A stretch of 64,000 nt of DNA from an uncultured Prevotellaceae bacterium (GTDB lineage Bacteria > Bacteroidota > Bacteroidia > Bacteroidales > Bacteroidaceae): contig CAMVLT010000007.1 of NCBI GenBank assembly GCA_947168395.1, positions 1-64,000 of the forward strand, given 5' to 3'. Within the stretch, counting starts at the first letter, position 1, and each line of letters opens with the position of its first letter. The notes below the pieces were generated by a model that saw only the letters and a program-made list of their open reading frames with translations, did no database searches and had not been told where the DNA came from. Shown piece by piece: positions 9,850-20,034 of the stretch. The position numbers were made by a program, and so were the translations under genes.

Positions 9850-11307
9850 ATGGGAAAGCTAGAAACCATTTTTAAGGATACCGTCATCTATGGCCTGTCA
9901 AGCATCATTGGCAGGTTCCTGAACTATCTGCTGGTACCATTGTACACGGCACAGTTCTCGGCTGCCAGTGGCGGGTATGGTATTATCACCAACCTCTATG
10001 CATACGTGGCATTGGTGCTGGTGCTGCTGACGTTTGGCATGGAGACGACTTTTTTCCGTTTTACCAATAAGCCCCATACCGACCCGCAGACGGTGTATGG
10101 CACCACACTCATCAGCGTAGGGTCGGTCTCCTTGCTATTTGCCATACTGGTGCTGCTGGCGCTGAAGCCTGTCAGCCAGCTGATGGGCTATGGCGACCAT
10201 CCTGAGTATGTGGGCGTGATGGCTGTCACTGTGGCCATCGATGCCTTCCTGTGCATACCCTTTGCCTACCTGCGTCAGCAGAAGAAAGCATTGAAGTTTG
10301 CCGCCCTCAAACTACTGAACATCGTGGTAAGCATCATGCTGAACCTCATCTATTTCTACTACATGGACGGCAAGGACGTGGGCTATGTGTTCTATATCAA
10401 CCTGACGTGTACTGCCATGCTTGCCGTCTGCCTGATTACGGAATACACGGGATTCCGCTGGAAGCTCGACATGAAACTGCTGCGCACCATGCTCAGCTAC
10501 TCCTGGCCTATCCTGATACTGGGCATTGCCGGAATCCTGAACCAGACTGCCGACAAGATGCTGTTCCCATATATCTACGAAGGCAGCGACATGCGCGAGC
10601 AGCTGGGCATCTACGGTGCCTGCTCGAAGATAGCCATGATTATGGCTATGATTACGCAGGCCTTCCGCTTTGCCTACGAGCCCATCGTCTTTGCAGGCGT
10701 CAAGGACAAGGACCAGCACGAGATGTATGGCAAGGCCATGAAGTTCTTCATCATCTTCACCCTGTTGGCTTTCCTGATAGTGGTAGCTTATATGGAAATC
10801 CTGAAATACATCGTCAGGACTCCCGACTACTGGGTGGGACTGAAGGTTGTCCCCATCGTGATGGCAGCTGAAATCATGATGGGTGTCTACTTCAACCTGT
10901 CGTTCTGGTATAAGCTCATCGACAAGACCATCTGGGGAGCTGTCTTCTCTGGCATCGGCTGTGCCGTGCTGCTGGCAGTCAACTTCATCTTCGTTCCGAA
11001 ATACGGCTACATGGCCTGCGCCTGGGGCGGGTTTGCCGGCTATGGCGTAGCAATGGTCGTGTCCTATCTCGTGGGACAGAAGTACTACCCGTTAGACTAC
11101 CCGATAAAGGATATTTCCCTCTACGTCGTGCTGGCCCTCGTGCTTTATGGCCTTATGCGTGTAGCCACCGGCTGGCCGCTAATACTCTCGTTGGCATTCA
11201 ACACCCTGCTCATCGTGGGCTTCATGGCAGTCATCGTCTGGCGCGACCTGCCACTGTCGAGCCTGCCCGTTATCGGAAGGAAATTCCGAAAGACCAACAC
11301 AAAATAA
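9850..11307 (+). CDS. polysaccharide/oligosaccharide flippase (MOP superfamily)
   Basis: 485 aa polytopic protein; KDTVIYGLSSIIGRFLNYLLVPLYT start typical of Wzx-like flippases. Confidence 0.9.
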   Translation: MGKLETIFKDTVIYGLSSIIGRFLNYLLVPLYTAQFSAASGGYGIITNLYAYVALVLVLLTFGMETTFFRFTNKPHTDPQTVYGTTLISVGSVSLLFAILVLLALKPVSQLMGYGDHPEYVGVMAVTVAIDAFLCIPFAYLRQQKKALKFAALKLLNIVVSIMLNLIYFYYMDGKDVGYVFYINLTCTAMLAVCLITEYTGFRWKLDMKLLRTMLSYSWPILILGIAGILNQTADKMLFPYIYEGSDMREQLGIYGACSKIAMIMAMITQAFRFAYEPIVFAGVKDKDQHEMYGKAMKFFIIFTLLAFLIVVAYMEILKYIVRTPDYWVGLKVVPIVMAAEIMMGVYFNLSFWYKLIDKTIWGAVFSGIGCAVLLAVNFIFVPKYGYMACAWGGFAGYGVAMVVSYLVGQKYYPLDYPIKDISLYVVLALVLYGLMRVATGWPLILSLAFNTLLIVGFMAVIVWRDLPLSSLPVIGRKFRKTNTK

Positions 11308-11328
11308 CTAAACCTCCTAACGCCTATA

Positions 11329-14300
11329 ATGTCAAGCATCCTAAGCATCATCCTTGTCATCAACGAACTGATGGCGTCGAATGTGGGCTCGGTCATGAGC
11401 CCCGCCTGCAACTTCGACAGCTGGATAGAAATCTACAACCCTACGGAGCAGTCCGTCAACCTCTCGGGCATGTATCTCAGCAAATGGGCCGACAGTCTGA
11501 AGAGCTGGCGGATGCCCTCCAACATCGGCATTGTTCCGGCCAAGGGATTCCTCGTTGTGTGGTTAGGCTCCAACGACATCAGCACCAAGCAGGCACCCTT
11601 CAAGCTCGACTGCGACGGAGGCACCATCTACCTGAGCGACCGTTACGGAGAACTCATCACCAGCGAGCAGTACCCCAAGGCCATGAGCCGCACCGCCTGG
11701 GCACGTACCACCGACGGCGGCAGCACGTGGGGCTGGACCGACAATCCGACGCCTGGCAAGACGAACGCCACTTCCGTCTTTGCCGACAAGCGGCTCGACC
11801 CGCCCGTGGTCAGCGAGGGTAGCCAGATTCTCAACGGCACGCTCACCGTCAAGGTCGATATTCCCCCAGGCACTACCCTGATGTACACCACCAACGGCAG
11901 CATGCCTACGGCTTCGAGCAGCACCAATAGTGCAAGCCACCAGAGCATGGACGGTGTGTTCACCGTTTCGCGAACCACCAACTACGTGTTCCGCCTGTTC
12001 CGCGACGGCTACCTGCCCAGCGTGCCCGTCACCCGCAGCTTCATTCAGACCAGCAACACATACACCATTCCCATCATCTCCATCGTCGGCGACCAGCGAT
12101 ACTTTGCCGACGCCATGTGGGGCATCGACGTGAAAGGCTCCAACGGCATTCCCGGCAATGGCCGCGACGACCCCGTCAACTGGAACCAGCCGTGGGACCG
12201 CCCCGTCAACTTCAGCTATATCAGTCCTACGGAGGGCATGCTCTTCAACCAGGATGTCAACATCAGCGTGTCGGGCGGCTGGTCGAGGATGAACAGCCCC
12301 CGCTCGATGAAGCTGAAGTCGAACAAGGTGTTCGATGACCAGAACCACCTCGACTACTCCTTCTTCCCCCAGAAACCTCATATCCGCAACAAGACCCTGC
12401 TGGTGCGCAACGGCGGCAATGACTCCTACTCGCGCTTCATGGACCCCGCGCTGACCACCATTATCCAGCGTTCGGGCATCGACCTCGACCTGCAAAGCCT
12501 GGTGCAGGTGGCTGAATACATCAACGGCACCTTTAAGGGGGTGCTGAACCTGCGCGAACCCAATAACGACAAGTTCGTGTATGCCAACTTCGGCTACGAC
12601 GACGACGAAATCGACATGTTCGAGAACACAACGTTCACCAACGGCACCGACAAGGTGTTCAACCACATCGTCGAGCTGAGCAAAGAAGTAGCCTCAACCA
12701 GTGGGGGGAGGATGGAGGAGGCTTACGACGAGGTGAAGCAGCTGCTCGACATCGACGAGTTCACCAACTACATGGCCGCCGAGCTGTTCCTCGGCAACGA
12801 CGACTGGCCCAACAACAACGTCAAGGCCTACCGCAGCCAGCATGACGGCCGCTACCGCTTCATCATCTTCGACCTGGACCAGCCCTTCAATGCGTGGGAC
12901 CACACCATCACCTCCTCCATCGACAACTACCAAAGCTACAAGATGATGCAGCTGTTCAAGAACCTGCTCCATCACGACGGGTACCGCAAGAAGTTTATCG
13001 ACACCTTCTGCATCATGGCGGGCAGCGTCTTCGAGAAAGAGCGCGCCACTGCCATTATCAACGAACTTGCCGACGCCATGCGACCGATGCAGCGACTCGA
13101 CAGCAGGACTCCTGACGGTACTGCCAATAATATCAAGAACAAGCTGTCCACCCGCTTGGATGTGACGATGAACCAGTTAGAGCAGTATCGGCCCATGCAA
13201 CTGAGCGGCGTCAGGAAGATGAACGTACAGCTTGCTTCCGATACCGATGGTGCCAACATCTACATCAACGGCATCAACGTTCCCTACGCTTCGTTCAACG
13301 GCAAGCTCTTCGAGCCTGCCCTCATTGAGGCAAAGGCTCCCGTTGGCTACACCTTCACGGGGTGGCGCAAGTCATCGGGCTCCTCCGTCGAAGTATTCGG
13401 CAACAACGGCACCTGGAAATACTATGACCGTGGGCAGCTGTCGGGCACCACCTGGCGCACCACCTCTATCAACGATGCGTCGTGGAACTCTGGAACAGCA
13501 CCGTTAGGCTACTCCATGTCCGGCATACATACCACCATCAGCTATGGCACTAACTCCCAACAGAAGTATCCTACTACCTACTTCCGCAAGACGTTCACCC
13601 TCAACGACGCCCCGACGACGGGCGACGTGTTCCAGCTCAACTATCGGGTTGACGACGGATGCGTCATCTGGGTCAACGGTCAGGAGGCTGGCCGCGTGAA
13701 CATGCCGGCGGGAACCGTCAGCTACACCACGTTCTCGACCACCTACGCCGGCGACACGCCCATGACGGGCACCGTCGACCTGAGTCCACAGCTGTTCAGG
13801 AAGGGCAGCAATGTCATTGCCGTCGAGGTTCACAACACAAGCTATACGTCGAGCGACCTCTACTGGGACGGCGAGCTTCGCACGTCAGTAGGCACAAGCA
13901 GCGACGAGACCATATTGGAAGACCGCATCATCGACCTGGCTGAGGCAAGCGGACAGGGAACGGGAGCCGGCGGGCGACTCATACTGACCGCCTGTTTCAC
14001 GCCGATAGACGATGCCGGACTCATGGCGCAGGGCATTACGCCCGTCCGCATCAACGAGGTGAGCGCCGACAACAGCATCTACGTCAACGAGTACTTCAAG
14101 CGCAACGACTGGGTGGAGCTTTACAACACTACCGACGACGACATCGACGTGGAAGGCATGTACCTGAGCGACAATCCGGAAAAGCCCAAGAAGTACCAGA
14201 TTACTGCAGCCTCCCCTACGGGGGGAGGTTCGGAGGGGGCCACCATCATCCCCGCCCACGGGTACCTTATTATATGGTGCGACAAGCTTGAGCCGCAGTC

Positions 14301-14658
14301 GCAGTTGCACGCCTCATTCAAATTAGCTGCCGAAGGGGGCGACGTGCTGCTGACGGCTGCCGACGAGAGCTGGACTGACCAGTTCACCTACACGCCGATG
14401 AAGGACGACGAGACCGCAGGCCGCTATCCCGACGGTAGCGGTGACGTTGTCACCATGAATGTGCCCACCATCGGCAAGACTAACATCGCAGGCAGCTACT
14501 CCGTGTCTATCCCACAAACGGACGTATCTGGCATCCACGAGGTGAGAACGCCGCAACAAACCTCTACGCAGGTCTACAACCTGAAGGGTCAGGCCGTTCA
14601 GGGGGCTTTACGACCAGGCATCTACATTATCAACGGACGAAAGTTTATTAAGAAATAA
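11329..14658 (+). CDS. CotH kinase family protein with lamin-tail domains and T9SS type A C-terminal sorting tail
   Basis: VINELMASN...WIEIYNPTEQSVNLSGMYLS (lamin tail), DWPNNNVKAYR...RFIIFDLDQPF (CotH), tail VYNLKGQAVQ..LRPGIYIINGRKFIKK. Confidence 0.92.
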   Translation: MSSILSIILVINELMASNVGSVMSPACNFDSWIEIYNPTEQSVNLSGMYLSKWADSLKSWRMPSNIGIVPAKGFLVVWLGSNDISTKQAPFKLDCDGGTIYLSDRYGELITSEQYPKAMSRTAWARTTDGGSTWGWTDNPTPGKTNATSVFADKRLDPPVVSEGSQILNGTLTVKVDIPPGTTLMYTTNGSMPTASSSTNSASHQSMDGVFTVSRTTNYVFRLFRDGYLPSVPVTRSFIQTSNTYTIPIISIVGDQRYFADAMWGIDVKGSNGIPGNGRDDPVNWNQPWDRPVNFSYISPTEGMLFNQDVNISVSGGWSRMNSPRSMKLKSNKVFDDQNHLDYSFFPQKPHIRNKTLLVRNGGNDSYSRFMDPALTTIIQRSGIDLDLQSLVQVAEYINGTFKGVLNLREPNNDKFVYANFGYDDDEIDMFENTTFTNGTDKVFNHIVELSKEVASTSGGRMEEAYDEVKQLLDIDEFTNYMAAELFLGNDDWPNNNVKAYRSQHDGRYRFIIFDLDQPFNAWDHTITSSIDNYQSYKMMQLFKNLLHHDGYRKKFIDTFCIMAGSVFEKERATAIINELADAMRPMQRLDSRTPDGTANNIKNKLSTRLDVTMNQLEQYRPMQLSGVRKMNVQLASDTDGANIYINGINVPYASFNGKLFEPALIEAKAPVGYTFTGWRKSSGSSVEVFGNNGTWKYYDRGQLSGTTWRTTSINDASWNSGTAPLGYSMSGIHTTISYGTNSQQKYPTTYFRKTFTLNDAPTTGDVFQLNYRVDDGCVIWVNGQEAGRVNMPAGTVSYTTFSTTYAGDTPMTGTVDLSPQLFRKGSNVIAVEVHNTSYTSSDLYWDGELRTSVGTSSDETILEDRIIDLAEASGQGTGAGGRLILTACFTPIDDAGLMAQGITPVRINEVSADNSIYVNEYFKRNDWVELYNTTDDDIDVEGMYLSDNPEKPKKYQITAASPTGGGSEGATIIPAHGYLIIWCDKLEPQSQLHASFKLAAEGGDVLLTAADESWTDQFTYTPMKDDETAGRYPDGSGDVVTMNVPTIGKTNIAGSYSVSIPQTDVSGIHEVRTPQQTSTQVYNLKGQAVQGALRPGIYIINGRKFIKK
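14209..14243 (+). repeat. GC-rich palindromic element inside CotH-family CDS (class III)
   Basis: GCCTCCCCTACGGGGGGAGGTTCGGAGGGGGCCACC; encodes SPTGGGSEGAT in the second lamin-tail domain. Confidence 0.55.
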
Positions 14659-14670
14659 CACATAACACTT

Positions 14671-16752
14671 ATGAAAGCAAAAAGAATTGTTCTATCACTT
14701 GCCTGCATGGCAGTTCTCGGCGCTAAAGCCGATGAAGGTATGTGGACACTCTACAACCTTCCCAATGCCGTCTACGAACAGATGCGGTTGGAAGGCTACC
14801 AACTGCCCTACGACAAACTGTATCAGGCCGACGATGCCATTATGAAGGCCGTCGTCAACTTCTCGGGCTACTGCTCGGGTGTCGTAGTCAGTCCCGACGG
14901 TTTGGTCTTTACTAACCATCATTGCGGCTTCGAGTCCATCCGCTCGCACTCCACCGTCGAGCACGACTACATGATTGACGGTTTCATCGCCAAGTCGTTC
15001 GAGGAGGAACTGCCGAACGAGAAAATGTTCGTCTCGTTCATGGTCGAGCAGAAGGACATCACCGAACAGGTGCTCACGCCTGCCTACGAAAAGATGAGCG
15101 ACCGAGAACGCTCGGTTTTCCTCGACTCCATCGAGAATGCGCTGTCGAAGCAGGTGAAGGCTCAAGACTCTACCCTGCGTCTGGAGCTGAAGCCCTTCTA
15201 CGAAGGCAACCGCTACTTTGCCACCACCTACCGCGACTTCTACGACCTGCGTCTCGTCTTTGCCATTCCCAAGTCGATGGGTAAGTTCGGCGGCGAGACC
15301 GACAACTGGATGTGGCCCCGCCAGACGTGCGACTTCAGCGTCTTCCGCATCTATGCCGACCCCAAAACCAACGGCCCCGCCACCTATTCGAAGGACAACG
15401 TGCCCTACCATCCTAAGCATTGGGCCCGCGTATCGAACGAAGGTTACCAGGACGGCACGTTCTCGATGACGATGGGCTATCCCGGCTCTACCTCGCGTTA
15501 TCTGTCGAGCTACGGCATTCAGGAACGCTATATGCAGAACGATGCCCGTGCCCAGGTTCGAGGCGTGAAGCAGGAGGTGATGAAGCGCCACATGGATGCC
15601 TCCGAGGCCGTCCGCATCAAGTACGACTCCAAGTACGCCTCCTCGTCGAACTACTGGAAGAACAGCATCGGCATGAACAAGTGTATCGACAGCATCGGAC
15701 TGATTGGCCAGAAGCAGCAGTTCGAGCACCTGCTGCGCCAGTGGCAGGACTCCACCGGCTTCTATCAAGGCCAGCTCGACTTCCAGCTGCTCGAAAGCCT
15801 CTACGCCAAGCGCTTAGAGGTGGCAAAGGCCTTGATAAACTTCAGCGAGACTTTCCGCCGCACGGATGAGTTGTCCACTCGTGCCATGTTCGTCCACAAC
15901 GGTGCCCACCCCGTAGGCCACGGCAAGCGTCAGCATATCAACATCAAGGACAACAGCGAGACTTGGGACTACGACACCGACCGCGAAATCCTGGGCACCC
16001 TGCTCAAGAACTACCGTGGGAAAATGACCACCAACCAGCAGTATCTGCCTGAATTCTACCAGACCATCGACCAGCAGTATGGCGGCGACTGCCAGGCCTA
16101 CGCCGATGCCCTCTACGCCAAGTCGAAGCTGATGAAAAAGGGCAAGCGCCTGTACCCTAACAAGAAGTCGTTCCTGAAAGACCCCGGCGTGAAGTATGGC
16201 CTTGACCTGACCACCATCATGGCCGACTTGCGCAAGAACTTCATGCAGCTCGACGACAGCATCGCTGCCCAGGAGCGTCTGCTCTGTGCCGCCAAGTTGC
16301 GCATGGAGGAGGACATGCCCCACTACAGCGACGCCAACTTCACCATGCGACTGAGCTACGGACAGGTAAAGGAGTACCGCTTAGGCAACTGGCGTTCCGG
16401 CTACCGCACCACCGCTCCGAGCATGGTGGCAAAGATGAAAAAGGGCGATTCCATCGAGGATTACAAAGTGCAGCCCGAAATGATTGACCTCATGCAGCAG
16501 GCTGGCGACATGCCCCTCTGCTTCCTCACTACCAACGACATTACAGGCGGCAACAGCGGCTCACCGATATTCGACGGCAAGAACCGCCTCATCGGCCTCG
16601 CCTTCGATGGCAACTGGGACAGTCTCTCCAGCGACATCTTCTTCGACTCACAGCTGGCTCGCTGCATTGGCGTCGACATACGCTACGTCCTCTTCATGAT
16701 GGACAAGTGGGGACACGCCGACCGCCTCATCAAAGAAATCAACGCACAATAA
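14671..16752 (+). CDS. S46 family dipeptidyl-peptidase, DPP7-like
   Basis: VVVSPDGLVFTNHHCGF and NDITGGNSGSPIF motifs; LAFDGNWDS has Gly at the specificity position. Confidence 0.93.
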   Translation: MKAKRIVLSLACMAVLGAKADEGMWTLYNLPNAVYEQMRLEGYQLPYDKLYQADDAIMKAVVNFSGYCSGVVVSPDGLVFTNHHCGFESIRSHSTVEHDYMIDGFIAKSFEEELPNEKMFVSFMVEQKDITEQVLTPAYEKMSDRERSVFLDSIENALSKQVKAQDSTLRLELKPFYEGNRYFATTYRDFYDLRLVFAIPKSMGKFGGETDNWMWPRQTCDFSVFRIYADPKTNGPATYSKDNVPYHPKHWARVSNEGYQDGTFSMTMGYPGSTSRYLSSYGIQERYMQNDARAQVRGVKQEVMKRHMDASEAVRIKYDSKYASSSNYWKNSIGMNKCIDSIGLIGQKQQFEHLLRQWQDSTGFYQGQLDFQLLESLYAKRLEVAKALINFSETFRRTDELSTRAMFVHNGAHPVGHGKRQHINIKDNSETWDYDTDREILGTLLKNYRGKMTTNQQYLPEFYQTIDQQYGGDCQAYADALYAKSKLMKKGKRLYPNKKSFLKDPGVKYGLDLTTIMADLRKNFMQLDDSIAAQERLLCAAKLRMEEDMPHYSDANFTMRLSYGQVKEYRLGNWRSGYRTTAPSMVAKMKKGDSIEDYKVQPEMIDLMQQAGDMPLCFLTTNDITGGNSGSPIFDGKNRLIGLAFDGNWDSLSSDIFFDSQLARCIGVDIRYVLFMMDKWGHADRLIKEINAQ

Positions 16753-16758
16753 CCGCTT

Positions 16759-19308
16759 ATGAAAAGACTGACGTTACTGCTGCTTGTCCTGACAGCCCTG
16801 CAGGCCTACGCCCAGCAAAGCATAGACCTGAGCGGCACGTGGCAGTTTGCCCTCGACGAACAGGGAGTCATCACTCCTCAACAGCCATTAAGCGACAGCG
16901 TTCAGCTGCCTGGCACCACCGATACAAACCGTCGGGGGCACGCCGCCACCCGCAAGGACGAGACCACCCACCTGACGCGCCACTTCTCGTACAAGGGAAA
17001 GGCGTGGTACAAGCGCACAGTCAATATCCCCAAAAGCTGGAAGCGTAGTCACGTCAGTCTTTTCTTAGAGCGCACCAAACCTACTCAAGTGTACGTGGAC
17101 GGCCACTACTGCGGCTCGTCGAACGACATCTCCACCCCGCAGGTCTACGACCTCACCCCATGGATGAAGCCCGGCCGCCACGAACTGGCCATCCTCGTTG
17201 ACAACGGCAGCGGCGTGCCTGAGCAGATATATGCCAACAGCCATGCCTATACCGAGGACACGCAGACCAACTGGAACGGCATCATCGGCCAGATAGCCCT
17301 CCTACCCTCCCCCGTCAGCTATGCCGCGGCGTCGCAGCAGTCCCCCACCTCCCCGTCCCCCAATTTCCAGGACTTCCACATCGAGGGTCACCACTTCTAC
17401 GCCAACGGCCACCGCATCTTCCTGCGAGGACGCCACGATGCCTGCGTCTGGCCCCTGACGGGACACGTCGCCATGGACTTGGAGTCGTGGCGTAACTACA
17501 TGCAGACTTGCTTGGACTATGGACTGAACCACGTGCGCTTCCATTCCTGGTGCCCTCCCGAAGCGGCCTTCGTGGCAGCCGACGAGGCTGGCATCATCCT
17601 GCAGCCCGAACTGCCCTTCTGGGGCGACTTCAACGACAAGGATTCCGTCCTCATGACGTTCCTTCACAAAGAGGGTGAGAACATACTGCGCTGCTATGGT
17701 CACCACCCCTCGTTCCGCATGTTTGCCTTGGGCAATGAACTGTGGGGCAACATCGACAAGATGGCCGAGTTCATAGCCGATTTCCGTCGCATTGCCCCCG
17801 ACAAACTCTACACCTTCGGCTCCAACTACTACTTAGGTTACCAGGGTGTGAAACCTGGCATGAACTACTTCACCACCTGCCGGGTAGGCGGCGAAGCCTG
17901 GGGCAGCTACAACACCCACACCCGAGGCTCATTCTCGTTTGCCGATGCGGCCGACGGCGGCATGATCAACCACTTCCGCCCCAACTCGACGATGAACTTC
18001 GAGCAGGGCTGCTCACTCAGCGCCGTACCCGTCATCAGCCACGAGACTGCCCAGTTCCAGACCTATCCCGACTACCGCGAAATAGAGAAGTACACGGGCG
18101 TGCTCTACCCCTACAACCTGGAGCAGTTCCGCTCCCGCTTAGAGAAGACTGGCATGGGGTCACAGGCTGAGGACTTCCACCGCGCCAGCGGCCTCTGGTC
18201 GCTACTGCTCTACAAGCAGGATATCGAAATGGACCTGCGCACCCCCAACATGGCTGGCTTCCAACTGCTCGACTTGCAGGACTATCCCGGCCAGGGGTCG
18301 GCCTACGTGGGCATCCTCGATGCCTTCCTCGACCCGAAGGGACTCTGCACGGTGAGGGAGTGGCAGCAATGGTGCAACGACGTGGTTCCGCTGCTGGTCA
18401 GTCCGCAGTATTGCTTCACCAACAGCGAAGGACTGCACGCCAAGATTCAGGTGGCCAACTACGGAGGACGGTCGTTGCAGGGCAAATCGCTGTCGTGGAC
18501 GCTTGATGGAAAGACAGGAAAGCTGACGCTGCCTGACGGCGAGGGACTGCTCGACGCTGGAACGCTCGACATCGACCTCTCAGCGTACCGCCAAGCCACC
18601 CAGCTGCAGCTGCTGCTCAACATCGACGGCACCTACTACCACAACACCTACGACCTATGGGTGTATCCTGCTGAGGACCCATTGGACCAGCAGAGGCAGG
18701 ACATTGTCATAACGCACCGGATGACCGATGAAATCGGCAAAAAACTGCAGGACGGAGCCTGCGTGCTTTGGATGCCCGACAGTACGGAGACGGCCAGCAA
18801 CACCGTTGGCGGGCTGTTCCAGACCGACTATTGGAACTACCGCATGTTCAAGACCATCAGCGAGAACAATAAGAAAGAGGTGTCGCCCGGCACCCTCGGC
18901 ATCCTTTGTCATCCTGAGCATCCCCTGTTTCGCCAGTTTCCAACGGAGGAACACACCAACTGGCAATGGTTTCCTGTCATCAAGCATTCCCGTCCGCTCA
19001 TCGTCGACCGCTGGCCTGCGACCAAGCCTATCGTGCAAGTCATCGACAACATCGAGCGTAACCATCGGCTGGCTTTAGTGTTAGAGTTTACCGTAGGTAG
19101 TGGCCGACTGCTCATCTGCATGAGCGACCTGGAGCAGGCTTCGGCCTACATCGAGGGACGCCAGTTCTTCCGCAGCATACTCAGCTACATGCACTCCGCC
19201 GACTTCCTGCCACAAAACCGCCTCTCCCTCGACGAGGTGAAGACCATGATGCGCACAAAAACAGACGAGATGCAGTTGGAAGAACTCAACAACATCTCGC
19301 CCTATTAG
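16759..19308 (+). CDS. glycoside hydrolase family 2-type beta-galactosidase/glucuronidase-like protein
   Basis: 849 aa; LSGTWQFALD, sugar-binding jelly roll, NHVRFHSWCPPEAAFVAADEAGIILQPELPFWG, FRMFALGNELWG. Confidence 0.93.
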   Translation: MKRLTLLLLVLTALQAYAQQSIDLSGTWQFALDEQGVITPQQPLSDSVQLPGTTDTNRRGHAATRKDETTHLTRHFSYKGKAWYKRTVNIPKSWKRSHVSLFLERTKPTQVYVDGHYCGSSNDISTPQVYDLTPWMKPGRHELAILVDNGSGVPEQIYANSHAYTEDTQTNWNGIIGQIALLPSPVSYAAASQQSPTSPSPNFQDFHIEGHHFYANGHRIFLRGRHDACVWPLTGHVAMDLESWRNYMQTCLDYGLNHVRFHSWCPPEAAFVAADEAGIILQPELPFWGDFNDKDSVLMTFLHKEGENILRCYGHHPSFRMFALGNELWGNIDKMAEFIADFRRIAPDKLYTFGSNYYLGYQGVKPGMNYFTTCRVGGEAWGSYNTHTRGSFSFADAADGGMINHFRPNSTMNFEQGCSLSAVPVISHETAQFQTYPDYREIEKYTGVLYPYNLEQFRSRLEKTGMGSQAEDFHRASGLWSLLLYKQDIEMDLRTPNMAGFQLLDLQDYPGQGSAYVGILDAFLDPKGLCTVREWQQWCNDVVPLLVSPQYCFTNSEGLHAKIQVANYGGRSLQGKSLSWTLDGKTGKLTLPDGEGLLDAGTLDIDLSAYRQATQLQLLLNIDGTYYHNTYDLWVYPAEDPLDQQRQDIVITHRMTDEIGKKLQDGACVLWMPDSTETASNTVGGLFQTDYWNYRMFKTISENNKKEVSPGTLGILCHPEHPLFRQFPTEEHTNWQWFPVIKHSRPLIVDRWPATKPIVQVIDNIERNHRLALVLEFTVGSGRLLICMSDLEQASAYIEGRQFFRSILSYMHSADFLPQNRLSLDEVKTMMRTKTDEMQLEELNNISPY

Positions 19309-19322
19309 GGCAAGCGCAAAAT

Positions 19323-19405
19323 AACCTCACAACCTCATATAATCGTTCGAAATGCCTTTGTATAAAGGCGTTTCAGAGCATGAGGTATATTTGAGATACC
19401 TCATG
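19323..19405. repeat. left copy of ~83-bp direct repeat bounding the cohesin/dockerin island
   Basis: 83-bp match to 24391..24473 with about 7 differences by eye; contains GCCTTTGTATAAAGGCGTTTC and ATGAGGT/ACCTCAT heptamers. Confidence 0.9.
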
Positions 19406-19445
19406 GAAACCTCATAGGAACCTCATCTATAGGTGTGGGTATTTA

Positions 19446-20033
19446 TTACTTCACCATCTTCTTACCACCAACAATGTAAATGCCTTTCGTTGGATTAGTG
19501 ACACGGCGACCGCTCATGTCATAAACGGTCTTTTTATCAGTCTGAGTGGTATTAACATTAACGATGGACGTTGCATCTTCCTTCACCTTCACCGTAAATG
19601 CTGCATCATTGCACTTATGACTTACCAAATCGGTCGAAGCTGTGCGAATGGTGTAGAGACTGCCGCTGAAGCTGCCGGTCTGCTGACCCACGGTGATGGG
19701 CAGGCGCAGCAGCGTGCCGTTGGATACCGATTCCAAGTCCGTATGGTAGAGCACGACGAGGCGGTCGCCGCTGTCCATCGTCTGTACACTCAGCGTATGG
19801 CTGCTGACGGCTTCGCCCGTCGTGATGGCACTCTCGTTGAGCGTTATGCCCTGTGGCAGCGCGAGGTTGAACTGCAGGGCAGTCACGCCAGTCATGCCGC
19901 TCGCTCTCACCACCAACTCAGCCTGTCCGCCCTTCGTCGCCTCAACGGAAGCCACGCTAAGTGTCTGTGCCGTTGCACCGCCGGCTATCGCCAGCAGCGC
20001 AACTATGGTTTGTAGTATTCTTCGTTTCATCAT
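19446..20033 (-). CDS. secreted cohesin-like domain protein with T9SS-type C-terminal tail
   Basis: signal peptide; SVEATKGGQAELVVRASGMTGVTALQFNLALPQGI...GTLLRLPITV resembles cohesin; tail VYDMSGRRVTNPTKGIYIVGGKKMVK. Confidence 0.75.
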   Translation of the reverse strand: MMKRRILQTIVALLAIAGGATAQTLSVASVEATKGGQAELVVRASGMTGVTALQFNLALPQGITLNESAITTGEAVSSHTLSVQTMDSGDRLVVLYHTDLESVSNGTLLRLPITVGQQTGSFSGSLYTIRTASTDLVSHKCNDAAFTVKVKEDATSIVNVNTTQTDKKTVYDMSGRRVTNPTKGIYIVGGKKMVK

Positions 20034-20034
20034 A

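Noticed and set aside
11563-12666. 367-aa minus-strand ORF
   Set aside because: Antisense shadow of the CotH-family gene.
14695-15768. 357-aa minus-strand ORF
   Set aside because: Antisense shadow of the S46 peptidase gene.
17312-17370. Pro/Ser-rich stretch QQSPTSPSPNFQ in the second GH2 considered as a palindromic insert
   Set aside because: C-rich but lacks the inverted GGAGGGG half that defines the elements.
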